DNA of 64,000 nt from Flavicella sp965243265 (GCA_965243265.1 CBDEUL010000003.1:1-64000); one strand, 5' to 3'; positions 8,809 through 19,814 are shown, numbered from the stretch's first letter. Notes: a model not told the origin generated them from the sequence alone. Made by a program: numbers and translations.

Positions 8809-11349
8809 TTATTCAATTTTCTCTTTTCCTTTTTCTATTTTGATTGTAAGCTCATTTTTCTTTTTATCAAGATCCATATGAATAATGTCTCCTTCAGATA
8901 AGTTTGAGTTTACAATTTCTTCAGCCAAGGCATCTTCTATATATTTTTGAATAGCTCTTTTAAGAGGTCTTGCTCCATAGCTTTTATCAAAACCTTTATC
9001 AGCAATATAATCTTTAGCAGTATCAGTTAAGTTAAGTGTATATCCTAAAACTGAAATTCTAGAAAGTAATTTCTTTAATTCAATATTGATAATTTCATGA
9101 ATATCTTTTCTTTCTAGTGAGTTAAAGATAATTACATCATCAATTCTATTGATGAACTCGGGAGCAAAAGATTTTTTAAGAGCATTTTCAATAATACTCT
9201 TTGCATTGCTATCAGCTTGTGCTGCTTTTGCAGATGTTCCAAAACCTACGCCGCCACCAAAGTCTTTTAATTGACGTGCACCAATATTAGAAGTCATGAT
9301 AATAATCGTATTTCTAAAATCAATTTTTCTACCTAAACTATCCGTAACAAAACCTTCATCTAAAATTTGAAGTAACATGTTAAAAACTTCAGGATGTGCT
9401 TTTTCTATTTCATCTAGTAAAACAACAGCATACGGTTTGCGTCTAACTTTTTCGGTTAACTGACCACCCTCTTCGTAACCTACGTAACCAGGAGGAGCTC
9501 CAATTAATCTTGAGATAGAGAATTTTTCCATGTATTCACTCATATCAATTCTAATTAAAGAATCACTACTGTCGAATAATTCGCTAGCTAATATTTTAGC
9601 CAATTGTGTTTTCCCAACACCTGTTGATCCTAAGAAAATGAATGAACCAATAGGTTTGTTAGGGTCTTTTAGCCCAATTCTATTTCTTTGAATGGCTTTT
9701 ACAACTTTGGCTACAGCTTCGTCTTGCCCAATTACTTTACCTTTAATTTTATTAGGCAATTCTCCAAGTCTATTACTTTCGGCCTCAGCAACTCTGTTTA
9801 CAGGAATTCCTGTCATCATAGAAACAACTTCAGCAACATTTTCTTCGGTAACCGTTTCTCTATTTTCTTTAGCGGCTTCTTCCCATTGATTTTGAGCCGA
9901 TTTTAAGGCTGCCTCAATGTTTTTCTCGTCATCTCTAAGCTTAGCTGCCTCTTCATATTTTTGTCTGTTTACAGCATTTGTTTTGCTTTCTTTGATCGTT
10001 TCTAGTTTGGCTTCTAGTTCTATAATTTGTTTAGGAACAACAATATTAGTGATATGAATTCTAGAGCCAGCTTCATCCAAAGCGTCAATAGCTTTGTCTG
10101 GTAAAAATCGATCCGTCATGTATCTATTCGTTAATTTAACGCATGACTCAATTGCTTCATCTGTATAAGTAACGTTGTGATGATCTTCGTATTTTCCTTT
10201 AATATTGTGGAGAATTTGAATAGTTTCATCAATAGATGTAGGCTCTACAATTATTTTTTGGAAACGTCTTTCTAAAGCACCATCTTTTTCTATATTTTGA
10301 CGATATTCATTTAAAGTTGTAGCTCCAATACATTGAATTTCACCTCTTGCCAATGCAGGTTTTAACATATTAGAAGCATCTAAAGAACCTGTGGCTCCCC
10401 CAGCTCCAACAATGGTATGGATTTCATCAATAAATAGAATGATATCATCATTTTTCTCTAATTCATTCATTAGAGCTTTCATTCTTTCTTCAAATTGCCC
10501 TCTGTATTTGGTTCCAGCTACAAGGCTAGCTAAGTCGAGAGAAATAATACGTTTGTTAAAGAGTATACGAGATACTTTTCGTTGTATAATTCTTAAAGCT
10601 AAACCTTCAGCAATAGCAGATTTACCAACACCAGGTTCTCCAATTAACATTGGGTTGTTTTTCTTTCTTCTACTAAGTATTTGAGAAACTCGTTCAATTT
10701 CATAATTTCTTCCAACAACAGGATCTAACTTGTTGTTTTCGGCTAAAAATGTAAGATCTCTACCGAAATTATCTAATACAGGTGTTTTAGATTTTAAATT
10801 TGCCTTTGATTTAGAAGATTGAGGTCCAAAAGGGGTTGGTTTCTCCTCTCCTTCAAATTCATTATCATTGCTGTTTTCAGCCATAGGTTCATCAGTGAAA
10901 TCATCAATTTCAGGACCTAATTTTTTAAATACTGTTTTTACGTCTTCGTAATTGATGTCAAAGTTGTTTAAAAGTTTTGTGGTAGGGTCGTTTTCATTCC
11001 TTAAAACACAAAGTAATAAGTGTGCTGTGTTTACGGAATTATCTTGATATAGCTTGGCTTCTAAAAAAGTAGTTTTTAAAGCTTTTTCCGCTTGACGTGT
11101 CAAGTGTAATTTCCTTTTCTCATCACTATCCTGTGAAGGGGTTGAAGGATTTAAGTCTTCAATTTTCTTTTTTAGATATTCTAAATTAATATCTAAGGAA
11201 GTTAATATGTCAATAGCTTTTCCTTCGGCTTTTCTCAATATTCCTAAGACCAAATGCTCCGTTCCAATAAAGTCATGTCCCAGCCTTAAAGCTTCTTCTT
11301 TACTATAACCTATAACGTCTTTTACTTTTTGTGAAAAATTATCGTCCAT
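8809..11349 (-). CDS. clpC: ATP-dependent Clp protease ATP-binding subunit ClpC
   Basis: This is an AAA+ unfoldase that feeds substrates to ClpP in the cytoplasm. The 846 residues show the double Clp_N repeat (about 3-140), AAA-1 with Walker A GEPGVGKSA and Walker B LFIDEIHT, a UVR-type coiled-coil middle domain (EAAKLRDDEKNIEAAL), AAA-2 with GSTGVGKTQL and LLDEIEKAH, and a ClpB_D2-small C-terminal domain. The UVR middle domain and length favour ClpC over ClpA or ClpB. It is divergent from gyrA. Confidence 0.95.
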   Translation of the reverse strand: MDDNFSQKVKDVIGYSKEEALRLGHDFIGTEHLVLGILRKAEGKAIDILTSLDINLEYLKKKIEDLNPSTPSQDSDEKRKLHLTRQAEKALKTTFLEAKLYQDNSVNTAHLLLCVLRNENDPTTKLLNNFDINYEDVKTVFKKLGPEIDDFTDEPMAENSNDNEFEGEEKPTPFGPQSSKSKANLKSKTPVLDNFGRDLTFLAENNKLDPVVGRNYEIERVSQILSRRKKNNPMLIGEPGVGKSAIAEGLALRIIQRKVSRILFNKRIISLDLASLVAGTKYRGQFEERMKALMNELEKNDDIILFIDEIHTIVGAGGATGSLDASNMLKPALARGEIQCIGATTLNEYRQNIEKDGALERRFQKIIVEPTSIDETIQILHNIKGKYEDHHNVTYTDEAIESCVKLTNRYMTDRFLPDKAIDALDEAGSRIHITNIVVPKQIIELEAKLETIKESKTNAVNRQKYEEAAKLRDDEKNIEAALKSAQNQWEEAAKENRETVTEENVAEVVSMMTGIPVNRVAEAESNRLGELPNKIKGKVIGQDEAVAKVVKAIQRNRIGLKDPNKPIGSFIFLGSTGVGKTQLAKILASELFDSSDSLIRIDMSEYMEKFSISRLIGAPPGYVGYEEGGQLTEKVRRKPYAVVLLDEIEKAHPEVFNMLLQILDEGFVTDSLGRKIDFRNTIIIMTSNIGARQLKDFGGGVGFGTSAKAAQADSNAKSIIENALKKSFAPEFINRIDDVIIFNSLERKDIHEIINIELKKLLSRISVLGYTLNLTDTAKDYIADKGFDKSYGARPLKRAIQKYIEDALAEEIVNSNLSEGDIIHMDLDKKKNELTIKIEKGKEKIE

Positions 11350-11532
11350 ATGTTATTTGTTTTGGTTCTAGGTAAATTTAGTAGAATTTTTTTATAAATA
11401 ATTACAAATTCTTTTTAGTTAAAAAAATAAAGTGTTAAAAAGACCTTTTTAAGGTAGAATAGTGTTGGAATTCAGTAAGATAATACAAGGGGTAAATGTT
11501 AATAACTAGAATTAAATGAAAGCTTGATTTTA

Positions 11533-11563
11533 CTTGCCGAAAAGCTGAAAAATTGTATCTTGC
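11533..11563 (+). promoter_or_regulatory. putative gyrA promoter
   Basis: TTG at 11533-11535 and TATCTTGC at 11556-11563 are separated by 20 bases, close to the Bacteroidota consensus (one T short in the -7 box), about 40 bases before the gyrA ATG. Confidence 0.45.
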
Positions 11564-11602
11564 TCTGTAGAAAAATTATAAGATAAAACAAAAGATATTT
11601 AT

Positions 11603-14104
11603 ATGGCAGACGGGGAAAAGTTGATACCTATCAATATTGAAGAACAGATGAAATCGGCATATATTGATTATTCAATGTCGGTGATTGTTTCGAGAGCATT
11701 ACCAGATGTAAGAGATGGTTTAAAACCAGTACATCGTAGAGTATTGTATGGGATGCACGAATTAGGTATCAAAGCTACTGGCGCGTACAAAAAGTCAGCT
11801 AGAATTGTAGGAGAGGTATTAGGAAAGTACCATCCACATGGAGATACTTCTGTATACGATTCTATGGTGCGTATGGCACAAGATTGGAGTGTACGATATA
11901 TGATGGTTGACGGACAGGGAAATTTTGGTTCTGTTGATGGTGATAGCCCTGCAGCAATGCGTTATACAGAGGTTAGAATGCAGAAAATATCAGAAGATAT
12001 GTTATCTGATATAGAGAAAGACACTGTAGATCATAAATTAAACTTTGACGATACTTTACAAGAACCAACAGTTTTACCAACACGTATTCCAAACTTATTG
12101 GTAAACGGAGCATCAGGTATTGCAGTAGGTATGGCAACAAATATGGCTCCTCATAACTTAACAGAGGTTATTAATGGAACAGTTGCATATATTGAAAATA
12201 AAGACATTGAAATAGATGAATTGATGCAGCATGTAAAAGCTCCAGATTTTCCTACTGGAGGTGTTTTATATGGGTATGAAGGTGTTAAAGAAGCTTTTCA
12301 TACAGGTAGAGGTAGAATTGTAATGAGAGCAAAAGCTAACTTTGAAGAAGTTAAAGGGCGCGATTGTATTATTGTTACAGAAATACCGTACCAAATTAAC
12401 AAGGCAGAAATGATTAAAAAAACTGCTGAGTTGGTAAACGAAAAGAAGTTAGAGGGAATTGCGAATATTCGTGATGAATCTGATAGAAATGGGATGCGTA
12501 TTGTTTATGTTTTAAAGAAAGACGCGATTCCAAATATTGTATTGAACAAGTTATTTAAATACACTTCATTACAAACGTCTTTTAGTGTTAATAATATAGC
12601 ATTGGTTAATGGACGTCCAGAGTTGCTAAACTTAAAGCAATTGATTCATCATTTTGTGGAGCACAGACATGAAGTTGTTGTGCGTAGAACACAATTTGAG
12701 TTGAAGAAAGCAGAAGCAAGAGCTCATATTTTAGAAGGATTGATTATTGCTTCAGATAATATTGATGAAGTAATTGAAATAATCAAAGGGTCTTCAAATG
12801 CAGATCAAGCAAGAGAACGTTTGATAGAACGTTTCAATTTAACTGAAATTCAAGCAAAAGCTATTGTAGAGATGCGTTTGCGTCAGTTAACAGGACTAGA
12901 GCAAGATAAGTTAAGATCAGAGTACGAAGAAATCATGTTGTTGATTACTGACTTAAAAGATATTTTAGCGAGTGAAGAAAGACGAATGAATATTATCAAA
13001 GATGAATTGATTGTTATTCGTGATAAATATGGTGATGAGCGTAGATCTGAAATAGAGTATGGAGGTGCTGATATGAAAATAGAAGACATGATTCCAGATT
13101 CTAAAGTAGTTGTTACAATTTCACATGCAGGTTATGTAAAAAGGACGTTACTGTCGGAATACAAAACTCAAAATAGAGGAGGTAGAGGACAAAAAGGAGT
13201 TTCTACACGAAATGAAGATTTCTTAGAGCATTTGTTTGTAGGAACAAATCACCAATATATGATGTTCTTTACACAAAAAGGAAAGGTGTATTGGATGCGT
13301 GTTTATGAAATTCCAGAAGGAGGAAAAGTAGCAAAAGGGCGTGCTTTACAGAACTTAATAAATATAGAGCCAGATGATAAGGTAAAAGCCTTTTTGGTAA
13401 CTCAAGATCTAAAAGATCAAGAGTATATCAATAGCCATTATGTAATTATGGCAACAAAGAAAGGACAAGTAAAGAAAACTTTATTAGAACAATACTCTAG
13501 ACCAAGAGCAAACGGTATTGCGGCAATTACAATTAAGGAAGGAGATGAGCTTTTAGAAGCGAAATTAACTACTGGAGATAGCCAAGTAATGTTAGCTTTG
13601 AAGTCAGGTAAATCTATTCGTTTTGAAGAAGAAAAAACAAGACCAATGGGTAGGGGAGCTTCTGGAGTTAGAGGTATTACTTTAGGAAGTGAAAATGATG
13701 AAGTTGTAGGAATGGTTGCTGTAAATGAAATGGATAGTAATATACTAGTAGTTTCAGAAAAAGGATACGGAAAACGTTCTAATCTCGAAGACTATAGAAT
13801 AACAAATAGAGGAGGTAAAGGAGTTAAAACTTTAAATATTTCAGAGAAAACGGGAGATGTTGTAGCAATTAAAAATGTTACGGATGAAGATGATTTAATG
13901 ATTATTAATAAATCAGGAATTACCATTCGTTTAGCTGTTGCAGATTTACGTGTAATGGGACGTGCAACACAAGGTGTTAAGCTGATTAATATTAAGGGGA
14001 ACGATTCAATTGCAGCTGTAGCAAAGGTAATGCATGAAGAAGAAGTAGAAGAAGATACTGCTTTGTTGGATGGAGAAGAAACTACAGAAACTAATCAAGA
14101 ATAA
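11603..14104 (+). CDS. gyrA: DNA gyrase subunit A
   Basis: This is the DNA breakage-reunion subunit of gyrase. The 833-residue product has the winged-helix/tower domain with DYSMSVIVSRALPDVRDGLKPVHRR and the catalytic Tyr in AAMRYTEVRM. The C-terminal beta-pinwheel includes a GyrA-box-like QNRGGRGQKG at about 530, which separates it from ParC. The quinolone-determining loop reads HPHGDTSVYDSMVR, so the positions matching E. coli 83 and 87 are Thr and Asp; I draw no resistance conclusion. A TPR gene follows closely. Confidence 0.96.
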   Translation: MADGEKLIPINIEEQMKSAYIDYSMSVIVSRALPDVRDGLKPVHRRVLYGMHELGIKATGAYKKSARIVGEVLGKYHPHGDTSVYDSMVRMAQDWSVRYMMVDGQGNFGSVDGDSPAAMRYTEVRMQKISEDMLSDIEKDTVDHKLNFDDTLQEPTVLPTRIPNLLVNGASGIAVGMATNMAPHNLTEVINGTVAYIENKDIEIDELMQHVKAPDFPTGGVLYGYEGVKEAFHTGRGRIVMRAKANFEEVKGRDCIIVTEIPYQINKAEMIKKTAELVNEKKLEGIANIRDESDRNGMRIVYVLKKDAIPNIVLNKLFKYTSLQTSFSVNNIALVNGRPELLNLKQLIHHFVEHRHEVVVRRTQFELKKAEARAHILEGLIIASDNIDEVIEIIKGSSNADQARERLIERFNLTEIQAKAIVEMRLRQLTGLEQDKLRSEYEEIMLLITDLKDILASEERRMNIIKDELIVIRDKYGDERRSEIEYGGADMKIEDMIPDSKVVVTISHAGYVKRTLLSEYKTQNRGGRGQKGVSTRNEDFLEHLFVGTNHQYMMFFTQKGKVYWMRVYEIPEGGKVAKGRALQNLINIEPDDKVKAFLVTQDLKDQEYINSHYVIMATKKGQVKKTLLEQYSRPRANGIAAITIKEGDELLEAKLTTGDSQVMLALKSGKSIRFEEEKTRPMGRGASGVRGITLGSENDEVVGMVAVNEMDSNILVVSEKGYGKRSNLEDYRITNRGGKGVKTLNISEKTGDVVAIKNVTDEDDLMIINKSGITIRLAVADLRVMGRATQGVKLINIKGNDSIAAVAKVMHEEEVEEDTALLDGEETTETNQE

Positions 14105-14120
14105 ACCTAAACTAAAAGTG

Positions 14121-15365
14121 ATGAATAAAAAGTTATTGATGTTGTTAACACTAATGATTAGTGTTTCAATGTTTGCTCAAAAAAAAGAATTAAAAGCAGC
14201 AGAAAAGTCTTATAAGAAAAAGGACTATGAAAATACACTGTTGCTGTTAAAAAGTGTTGAGCCTTTATTAGAGAAAGCAGATGATGACGAAAAAGTTAAG
14301 TATTTATATGTGAAAACCAGATCTTATTACGGCGATGGTACATCTGACGTTAATGATACTGAAACAGTAGCTACTGCGAATGAATTGATAGCTTTTGAAG
14401 AAAAAATAGGAAAGCGAAAATACTCTAGAGAAGCAACTATTATTTTGAATAAAATTATAACTAGAACAGTGAATTCGGCTGTAGAGTTGTATGGAGAAAC
14501 AAAATATAAAGAAGCTTCAAATAAGTTTTTAATGGCATATGCTATCAATGAAAAAGACACTATTAATTTAGACAATGCAGCAACATCTTCTTACTCAGCT
14601 AAGGATTATGATAAAGCGATTGAATTGTATGAAAAGTTATTAGCATTGGGGTATACAGGAATTCAAGAACAGTTTAAAGCGGTAAGTATTGAAACAGGAG
14701 AAGTGCAATATTTTAGATCTAAGGCTGATATGAACAAACAGGTGAAGTTAAAGCTTGTTAAAGATCCAGAAGAATCTTTAACTGAATCTAAAGTAGGTGC
14801 TATAGCAAAAAATATAGCAGGAATTTATATAGCTAAAGGAGATCAAGAGAAAGCTTTAAAGGCAATAGATGATGCTCAGAAAATTTATCCAAATGATTAT
14901 ACTTTACTAATTAGTGAAGCTAATATATATTTTCAATTAGGAGACAATGAGAAGTTTTTATCAGGTTTAAAAAAGGCTATTGAAGTGAAACCAGGAGATC
15001 CGATATTGCACTATAATGTAGGTGTGTTAACAATGGATCAAGGATTTTTTGAAGAAGCGATTGTGCATTTCAAAGAAGCAATTCGTTTAAAGCCTGACTA
15101 TGCAGATGCTTATACAAATATTGGAGTGGCTGTCTTAGAAAAAACAAAACCGATTGTAGAGGAAATGAATAAAAATTTATCAAACTTTGATAAATATGAT
15201 GCTTTACAAGTAAAACAAAAAGCAGTTTATAAAGAAGCTTTGCCTTATTATGAAAAAGCACATGAGTTAGTACCTACAAGTATGGATACAATGAAAACTT
15301 TGGCTAGTTTGTACGAAGTTTTAGGAATGTATGCAGAACAAAAAGCAATACGAGCAAAGATGTAA
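14121..15365 (+). CDS. secreted or periplasmic tetratricopeptide-repeat protein
   Basis: The start chosen is ATG 14121, which gives a clean signal peptide (MNKKLLMLLTLMISVSMFAQ) and leaves only 16 bases after gyrA; an upstream in-frame ATG at 14070 inside gyrA is less likely. The product has 414 residues, with TPR units around YKKKDYENTLLLLK, YSAKDYDKAIELYEKLLALG, GDQEKALKAIDDAQKIYP and YNVGVLTMDQGFFEEAIVHFKEAIRLKPDYADAY. Such proteins are scaffolds; no specific partner can be named. It is probably cotranscribed with gyrA. Confidence 0.85.
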   Translation: MNKKLLMLLTLMISVSMFAQKKELKAAEKSYKKKDYENTLLLLKSVEPLLEKADDDEKVKYLYVKTRSYYGDGTSDVNDTETVATANELIAFEEKIGKRKYSREATIILNKIITRTVNSAVELYGETKYKEASNKFLMAYAINEKDTINLDNAATSSYSAKDYDKAIELYEKLLALGYTGIQEQFKAVSIETGEVQYFRSKADMNKQVKLKLVKDPEESLTESKVGAIAKNIAGIYIAKGDQEKALKAIDDAQKIYPNDYTLLISEANIYFQLGDNEKFLSGLKKAIEVKPGDPILHYNVGVLTMDQGFFEEAIVHFKEAIRLKPDYADAYTNIGVAVLEKTKPIVEEMNKNLSNFDKYDALQVKQKAVYKEALPYYEKAHELVPTSMDTMKTLASLYEVLGMYAEQKAIRAKM

Positions 15366-15385
15366 GCAAGTATTTACGATATATA

Positions 15386-15421
15386 AAAGGCGATTAGATG
15401 TATTTTCTAATCGCCTTTTTT
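15386..15421. terminator. bidirectional terminator after the TPR gene
   Basis: The stem AAAAGGCGATTAGA / TCTAATCGCCTTTT has a 6-base loop and A/T tracts on both sides, between convergent genes. Confidence 0.88.
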
Positions 15422-15436
15422 ATTAATTATATAGTA

Positions 15437-16207
15437 TTAAATAATTTTTTTGATGACTCTAAGCTTATGTGTGTGTCTTCGAGTATCTACATTGTAAATA
15501 CCAGAATGATCTAAACGATCTATGCGTACTTTACCATGAGCGTGAATAATGTAATTATCTTTCATGATAATTCCAACATGGGTGATGTGACCTTCCTCAT
15601 TGTCAAAAAAGGCTAAATCTCCAGGCTCACTTTCTTCAATAAAGCTAAGAACTTCTCCTTGTGTAGCTTGTTGAGAAGCATCTCTTAAAAGTTTGTATCC
15701 GTTTAATTTATACACCATTTGAGAAAAACCAGAACAATCAATTCCAAAAGGTGTTTTTCCTCCCCATAGATATGGAGTATTTAAAAATAGAAAAGCAGTG
15801 TTAATTAGGTTTGTCTTTTGTTTAGAGCTATTGATAACAGCACCTTCATAGGAGTATTTATTTGTACCAATAGAAAATTGGTTGTTACTAATAAAAGGCA
15901 AAGAAGCTCCAATAGTAACAGTTGAAAGCATTTGGTTTTGATCGGAAATAAAATCAACAATATTTCCTACAAGGTTTAGAGGGCTAGCATCTAATAAGTT
16001 GTAGGTTTCTTTGTTAATTAATTCATACTGTTTATTATCTATCCAACCTTCGTATTTGTCAAATGAAAGACGAATTTTACTCCATTCTTTTCTTATTTCT
16101 AAAACTTTAAAGTGCTCTCCAAAAAGAACTTGAGAAACGAGTTCTAGTTTGTTAGAAGGTTCATCCCGTAGCGGAACAATACTTAAATTACAGATTCCGT
16201 AATCCAT
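15437..16207 (-). CDS. NlpC/P60 cell-wall hydrolase with SH3 domain
   Basis: The 256 residues hold a bacterial SH3-like region (about 1-65, with VLEIRKEWSKIRL and EGWIDNKQY) and a C-terminal NlpC/P60 papain-like domain. The catalytic Cys158 is in FGIDCSGFSQ, His210 is in GHITHVGI, and a third polar residue lies in IIHAHGK. Family members cut D-Glu-gamma-meso-DAP bonds in peptidoglycan. No signal peptide is visible. It shares a one-base overlap with the upstream thiolase gene, so both are probably translated from one mRNA. Confidence 0.9.
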   Translation of the reverse strand: MDYGICNLSIVPLRDEPSNKLELVSQVLFGEHFKVLEIRKEWSKIRLSFDKYEGWIDNKQYELINKETYNLLDASPLNLVGNIVDFISDQNQMLSTVTIGASLPFISNNQFSIGTNKYSYEGAVINSSKQKTNLINTAFLFLNTPYLWGGKTPFGIDCSGFSQMVYKLNGYKLLRDASQQATQGEVLSFIEESEPGDLAFFDNEEGHITHVGIIMKDNYIIHAHGKVRIDRLDHSGIYNVDTRRHTHKLRVIKKII

Positions 16208-17394
16208 TAATATTCGTTGTTTTTTTCTATAATTATAGCACTGGCACCGCCTCCTCCATTACAAATTCCGGCAGCACCTATTTTAGCATTTTTTTCTTGT
16301 AAAATATGTATCAAAGTAACCAAGATTCTGGCTCCTGAGCAGCCTAAAGGATGTCCTAAAGAAACAGCACCTCCATTGACGTTGGTCTTCTCTTGAGAGA
16401 TATTTAATAGTTTACAATTGGCTAAACCAACAACAGAAAAAGCTTCGTTTAACTCAAAATAATCAAGATTTTCAATTTTGATATTAGCTTTTTGCAAGGC
16501 TTTAGGAATTGCTTTTGCTGGTGCCGTTGTAAACCATTCAGGTTCGTTAGAAGCATCAGCGTAACTTTTTATAAAAGCTAAAGGTTTTAAATTAAGCTCT
16601 TTTGCTTTTTGAGGCGACATTAATATTACAGCAGCAGCACCATCGTTTAATGTAGAGGCATTGGCAGCTGTCACAGATCCTTCAGAAGAAAAAGCGGGCC
16701 TTAGTTTTGAGATTTTATTAAAATTTACTTTTGAAAATTCTTCGTCTTTTGAAATAGTTTTAACCGTTTTGTCTTTTAAAGTTATTGGTACAGGAACTAT
16801 TTCATTTTCAAATTTATTTTCTTTCCAAGCCTTTTCTGCTCTTTTGTAAGATTGTATAGCATATGCATCCTGTGTTTCTCTACTAAAGCCATATTCATTA
16901 GCACACATATCTGCACAAGTACCCATATGTTTTTGATCATAAACATTTGTGAGTCCATCTTTAAGAATGCTATCAATCAATGTTTGGTTTCCAAACTTAA
17001 TTGTTTTTCTAGGAGTGTATAAATGTGGTGCTAATGACATATTTTCCATCCCTCCAGCAATAACAATTTCAGCATCGTCACATTGGATTGCTTGAGCTCC
17101 TAGAATAATTGACTTCATTCCAGAAGAACAGACTTTGTTTATAGTAGTACAAGGAGTGGTAGAAGGTATGCCTGCCTTAATAGCAGCTTGTTTACTTGGT
17201 GCTTGTCCAAGATTGGCTTGTAGTACGTTCCCCATAAAAACCTCATCAACTTTTGATGGAGGTAGTTTTATTTTATCTAGAGCACCTTTGATGGCTATAG
17301 CTCCTAATTCTGTTGCAGGAATTGTAGAAAGGCTTCCTAAGAAACTTCCAATGGGAGTTCTTACAGCAGAAACAATAGCTACTTCCTTTATCAT
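16207..17394 (-). CDS. acetyl-CoA C-acetyltransferase (thiolase)
   Basis: Thiolase II joins two acetyl-CoA, or cleaves acetoacetyl-CoA, in short-chain acyl metabolism. The 395 residues match the family. Cys89 in NKVCSSGMKS is the acyl-binding nucleophile. The His of the active site is in NVNGGAVSLGHPLGCSGAR, and the second Cys is in ICNGGGGASA near the C-terminus. It is the first gene of a two-gene unit with the NlpC/P60 gene, and is divergent from the 7TM-HD gene. Confidence 0.94.
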   Translation of the reverse strand: MIKEVAIVSAVRTPIGSFLGSLSTIPATELGAIAIKGALDKIKLPPSKVDEVFMGNVLQANLGQAPSKQAAIKAGIPSTTPCTTINKVCSSGMKSIILGAQAIQCDDAEIVIAGGMENMSLAPHLYTPRKTIKFGNQTLIDSILKDGLTNVYDQKHMGTCADMCANEYGFSRETQDAYAIQSYKRAEKAWKENKFENEIVPVPITLKDKTVKTISKDEEFSKVNFNKISKLRPAFSSEGSVTAANASTLNDGAAAVILMSPQKAKELNLKPLAFIKSYADASNEPEWFTTAPAKAIPKALQKANIKIENLDYFELNEAFSVVGLANCKLLNISQEKTNVNGGAVSLGHPLGCSGARILVTLIHILQEKNAKIGAAGICNGGGGASAIIIEKNNEY

Positions 17395-17604
17395 GAACAG
17401 AATAATTTGAAAAAATTAGGTATATGCGAAAATACTTAAATAATTTCATTTTTTTTTAAAATTAGGAGTTCGATTTTAGCTCAAAAAAGATGCAAAAAAG
17501 AACTTATAAGTGTTTTTTGAGTTTAGAAGGAAGATATTAATAGGGAAATTTAGAAATCTACCTATTAAAATGTTTATTTTTGGAAATCAATTAAGATGTT
17601 GTAG

Positions 17605-19651
17605 ATGAATAGTTTTATCAATAAAATTTACCAAAACCAATCACTAATATATAAGATTTTTTTATTTATAATCACTACAGTTTTAGTGGTTTACTTTTTT
17701 CCTAAAGGAGGGAAGTTTAAATATGAATTTCAAAAGGGGAAACCTTGGCAATACGAGAATTTATATGCTCCATTTGATTTTGCTATTCAGAAAAGCTCAG
17801 AAACTATAGCAGAAGAAGAAACGGAGTCATTAAAAAACATAAAGGTTTATTTTGCATATGATTTTGAGGTTGTAGAAGCTGTTAAAAAAGACTTGGAGGT
17901 TAAGTTATCTAAAGAAATTATAGATTCTTTGAGTTTAAATACAGCCCTAAATAAGGCATATTCAATAATAGATCTGATTTACAAAAATGGTTTTGTAGAA
18001 ACAGGAAGTGAGTTTAGAATTGAAAAGCATTCTTCTCAAGTTGTCTTAAGAAGGTCCAATGAAATTCATGAGTTGGAATTCAATGATTTTGTTTTTTCTA
18101 AAGATTTATTTGAAATAATTCAAAGCGAGTTGAATGAAGACACACTTCCATATAGAGATTTAATTATAAATGCGTTAACAGAGGTTTTAAGACCCAATGT
18201 ATCTTATGACGCTAACTTTACAGATAAATCTATAAAAGAGGCATTAAATTCTATTTCATACACAACAGGTTTGGTGGCTACCAATCAATTAATTATCGTA
18301 AAAGGTGACATTGTTGAAGGAGAAAATTTAGAGATTTTAAAATCTTTAAAAGAAGAGTATAAGTCTCAAGTTTGGAACAAGACAAACTATTATTGGATTG
18401 TTTTTGGGTATACAGTATTAGTGGCTTTAGCATTGTTAATGTTACTATTGTTTTTAAGGAAAAATAGAGTTGAAATTTTTGATAATAACACGAAAGTAAC
18501 GTTTATATTTTTCAACGTTTTATTAATGATCTTTTTGGTAACCTTTACTATTAAGTATCAAGAAAGTTATTTGTACGTGGTGCCTTTAAGTGTTTTGCCA
18601 ATTGTATTAAAAGCATTTTTTGATGCACGTTTGGGAATGTTTACCCATGTGTTGACAGTGTTGTTATTAGGGTTTATTGTACCTAATAGTTTTGAATTTA
18701 TTTACTTACAAATTATAGCTGGAATTGTGACTATATTGACTGTTTCAGAATTGTATAAACGAGCAAACTTGTTTATTTCTGTAGGACAAATAACGTTGAT
18801 TTATATGTTGACGTATTTTGCTTTTTCAGTAATACATGAAGGAAGTATTTATAATATAAATTGGGGATATTTTGTGTTGTTTGCCTTAAATGGAGTATTG
18901 TCATTTTTAGCATTATTTTTAATATGGATTTATGAAAAAATGTTTGGTTTGGTTTCTGACGTTACATTATTAGAGTTGTCTAATACCAATTCTAAGTTGC
19001 TTAGGGAGTTGAATGAGAAAGCTCCAGGAACTTTTCAGCATTCTATGCAGGTAGCTAATTTGGCTGAAGCTGCAGCAAATGAAATAGGAGCCAATTCCAT
19101 GCTTGTTAGAACAGGAGCGCTGTATCATGATATAGGAAAAATATCAAACCCAATGTATTTTACAGAAAATCAATCTACAGCAATGAATCCTCATGATGAA
19201 TTGCCTCCAAAAGACAGTGCTAGAATTATTATTGGGCATGTGCTTAATGGTATAGAAATAGCGAAGAAAAATGGTTTGCCAGATAGAATTATAGATTTTA
19301 TAAGAACACACCATGGAACAAGTACGGTATATTATTTTTACAAGAAAGAAGAGGATGGAGCTATAGGAGATGTTAAAAAAGAAGACTTTCAATATCCAGG
19401 GCCTATTCCTTTTTCTAAAGAAACAGCTATTTTAATGTTGTGTGATGCTGCTGAAGCTGCATCTAAGAGTTTAAAAATGCCTACAGCGCAGTCGATAGAT
19501 GATTTGATAGATAAAAATTACAGCGAAGCAAATGGCTGAGGGACAGTTTAGAAATGCGTCTATTACTTTTAAAGAGATCGAGACAATTAAGAAGGTATTG
19601 AAAAAGAAACTAAAAAATATTTATCATTTAAGAATTGAGTATCCAGAGTAG
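17605..19651 (+). CDS. 7TM-HD (PgpH-like) HDIG phosphohydrolase, 3' frameshift
   Basis: The protein has one N-terminal membrane helix, an extracytoplasmic 7TMR-HDED region (about 60-250), a seven-helix 7TM_7TMR_HD block and a C-terminal HD domain. The metal site is visible in FQHSMQVANLAEAAA, ALYHDIGKI, GHVLNGIEIA and RTHHG. PgpH of this family hydrolyses c-di-AMP; that activity is inferred. The raw frame stops at 19537-19539 because the A run 19513-19517 has five A's. With four A's it continues with KQMAEGQFRNASITFKEIET and ends NIYHLRIEYPE at TAG 19649-19651, giving 681 residues, the family's usual length. Confidence 0.9.
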
Positions 19652-19729
19652 TAAATTTTTAAATATAGCTTTTACAGTTTTTAGAATTTTTAGTGAGATT
19701 TAAAAAAATGAAAAAAAGTTTAAAAAAGG

Positions 19730-19760
19730 TTGTGAAATATCAAATGTAGTCTTACATTTG
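19730..19760 (+). promoter_or_regulatory. tRNA operon promoter
   Basis: TTG at 19730-19732 and TACATTTG at 19753-19760 are separated by 20 bases, an exact match to the Bacteroidota TTG / TAnnTTTG pattern, 55 bases before the first tRNA. Confidence 0.8.
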
Positions 19761-19814
19761 CACACGCAAAAAACAAGTTCTTTATACAAAATTAAAATAT
19801 AGATTGTAAATCTA

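Noticed and set aside
9688..9906. Two plus-strand frames opposite clpC
   Set aside because: Antisense shadows of the ClpC coding sequence with no start signal or family features.
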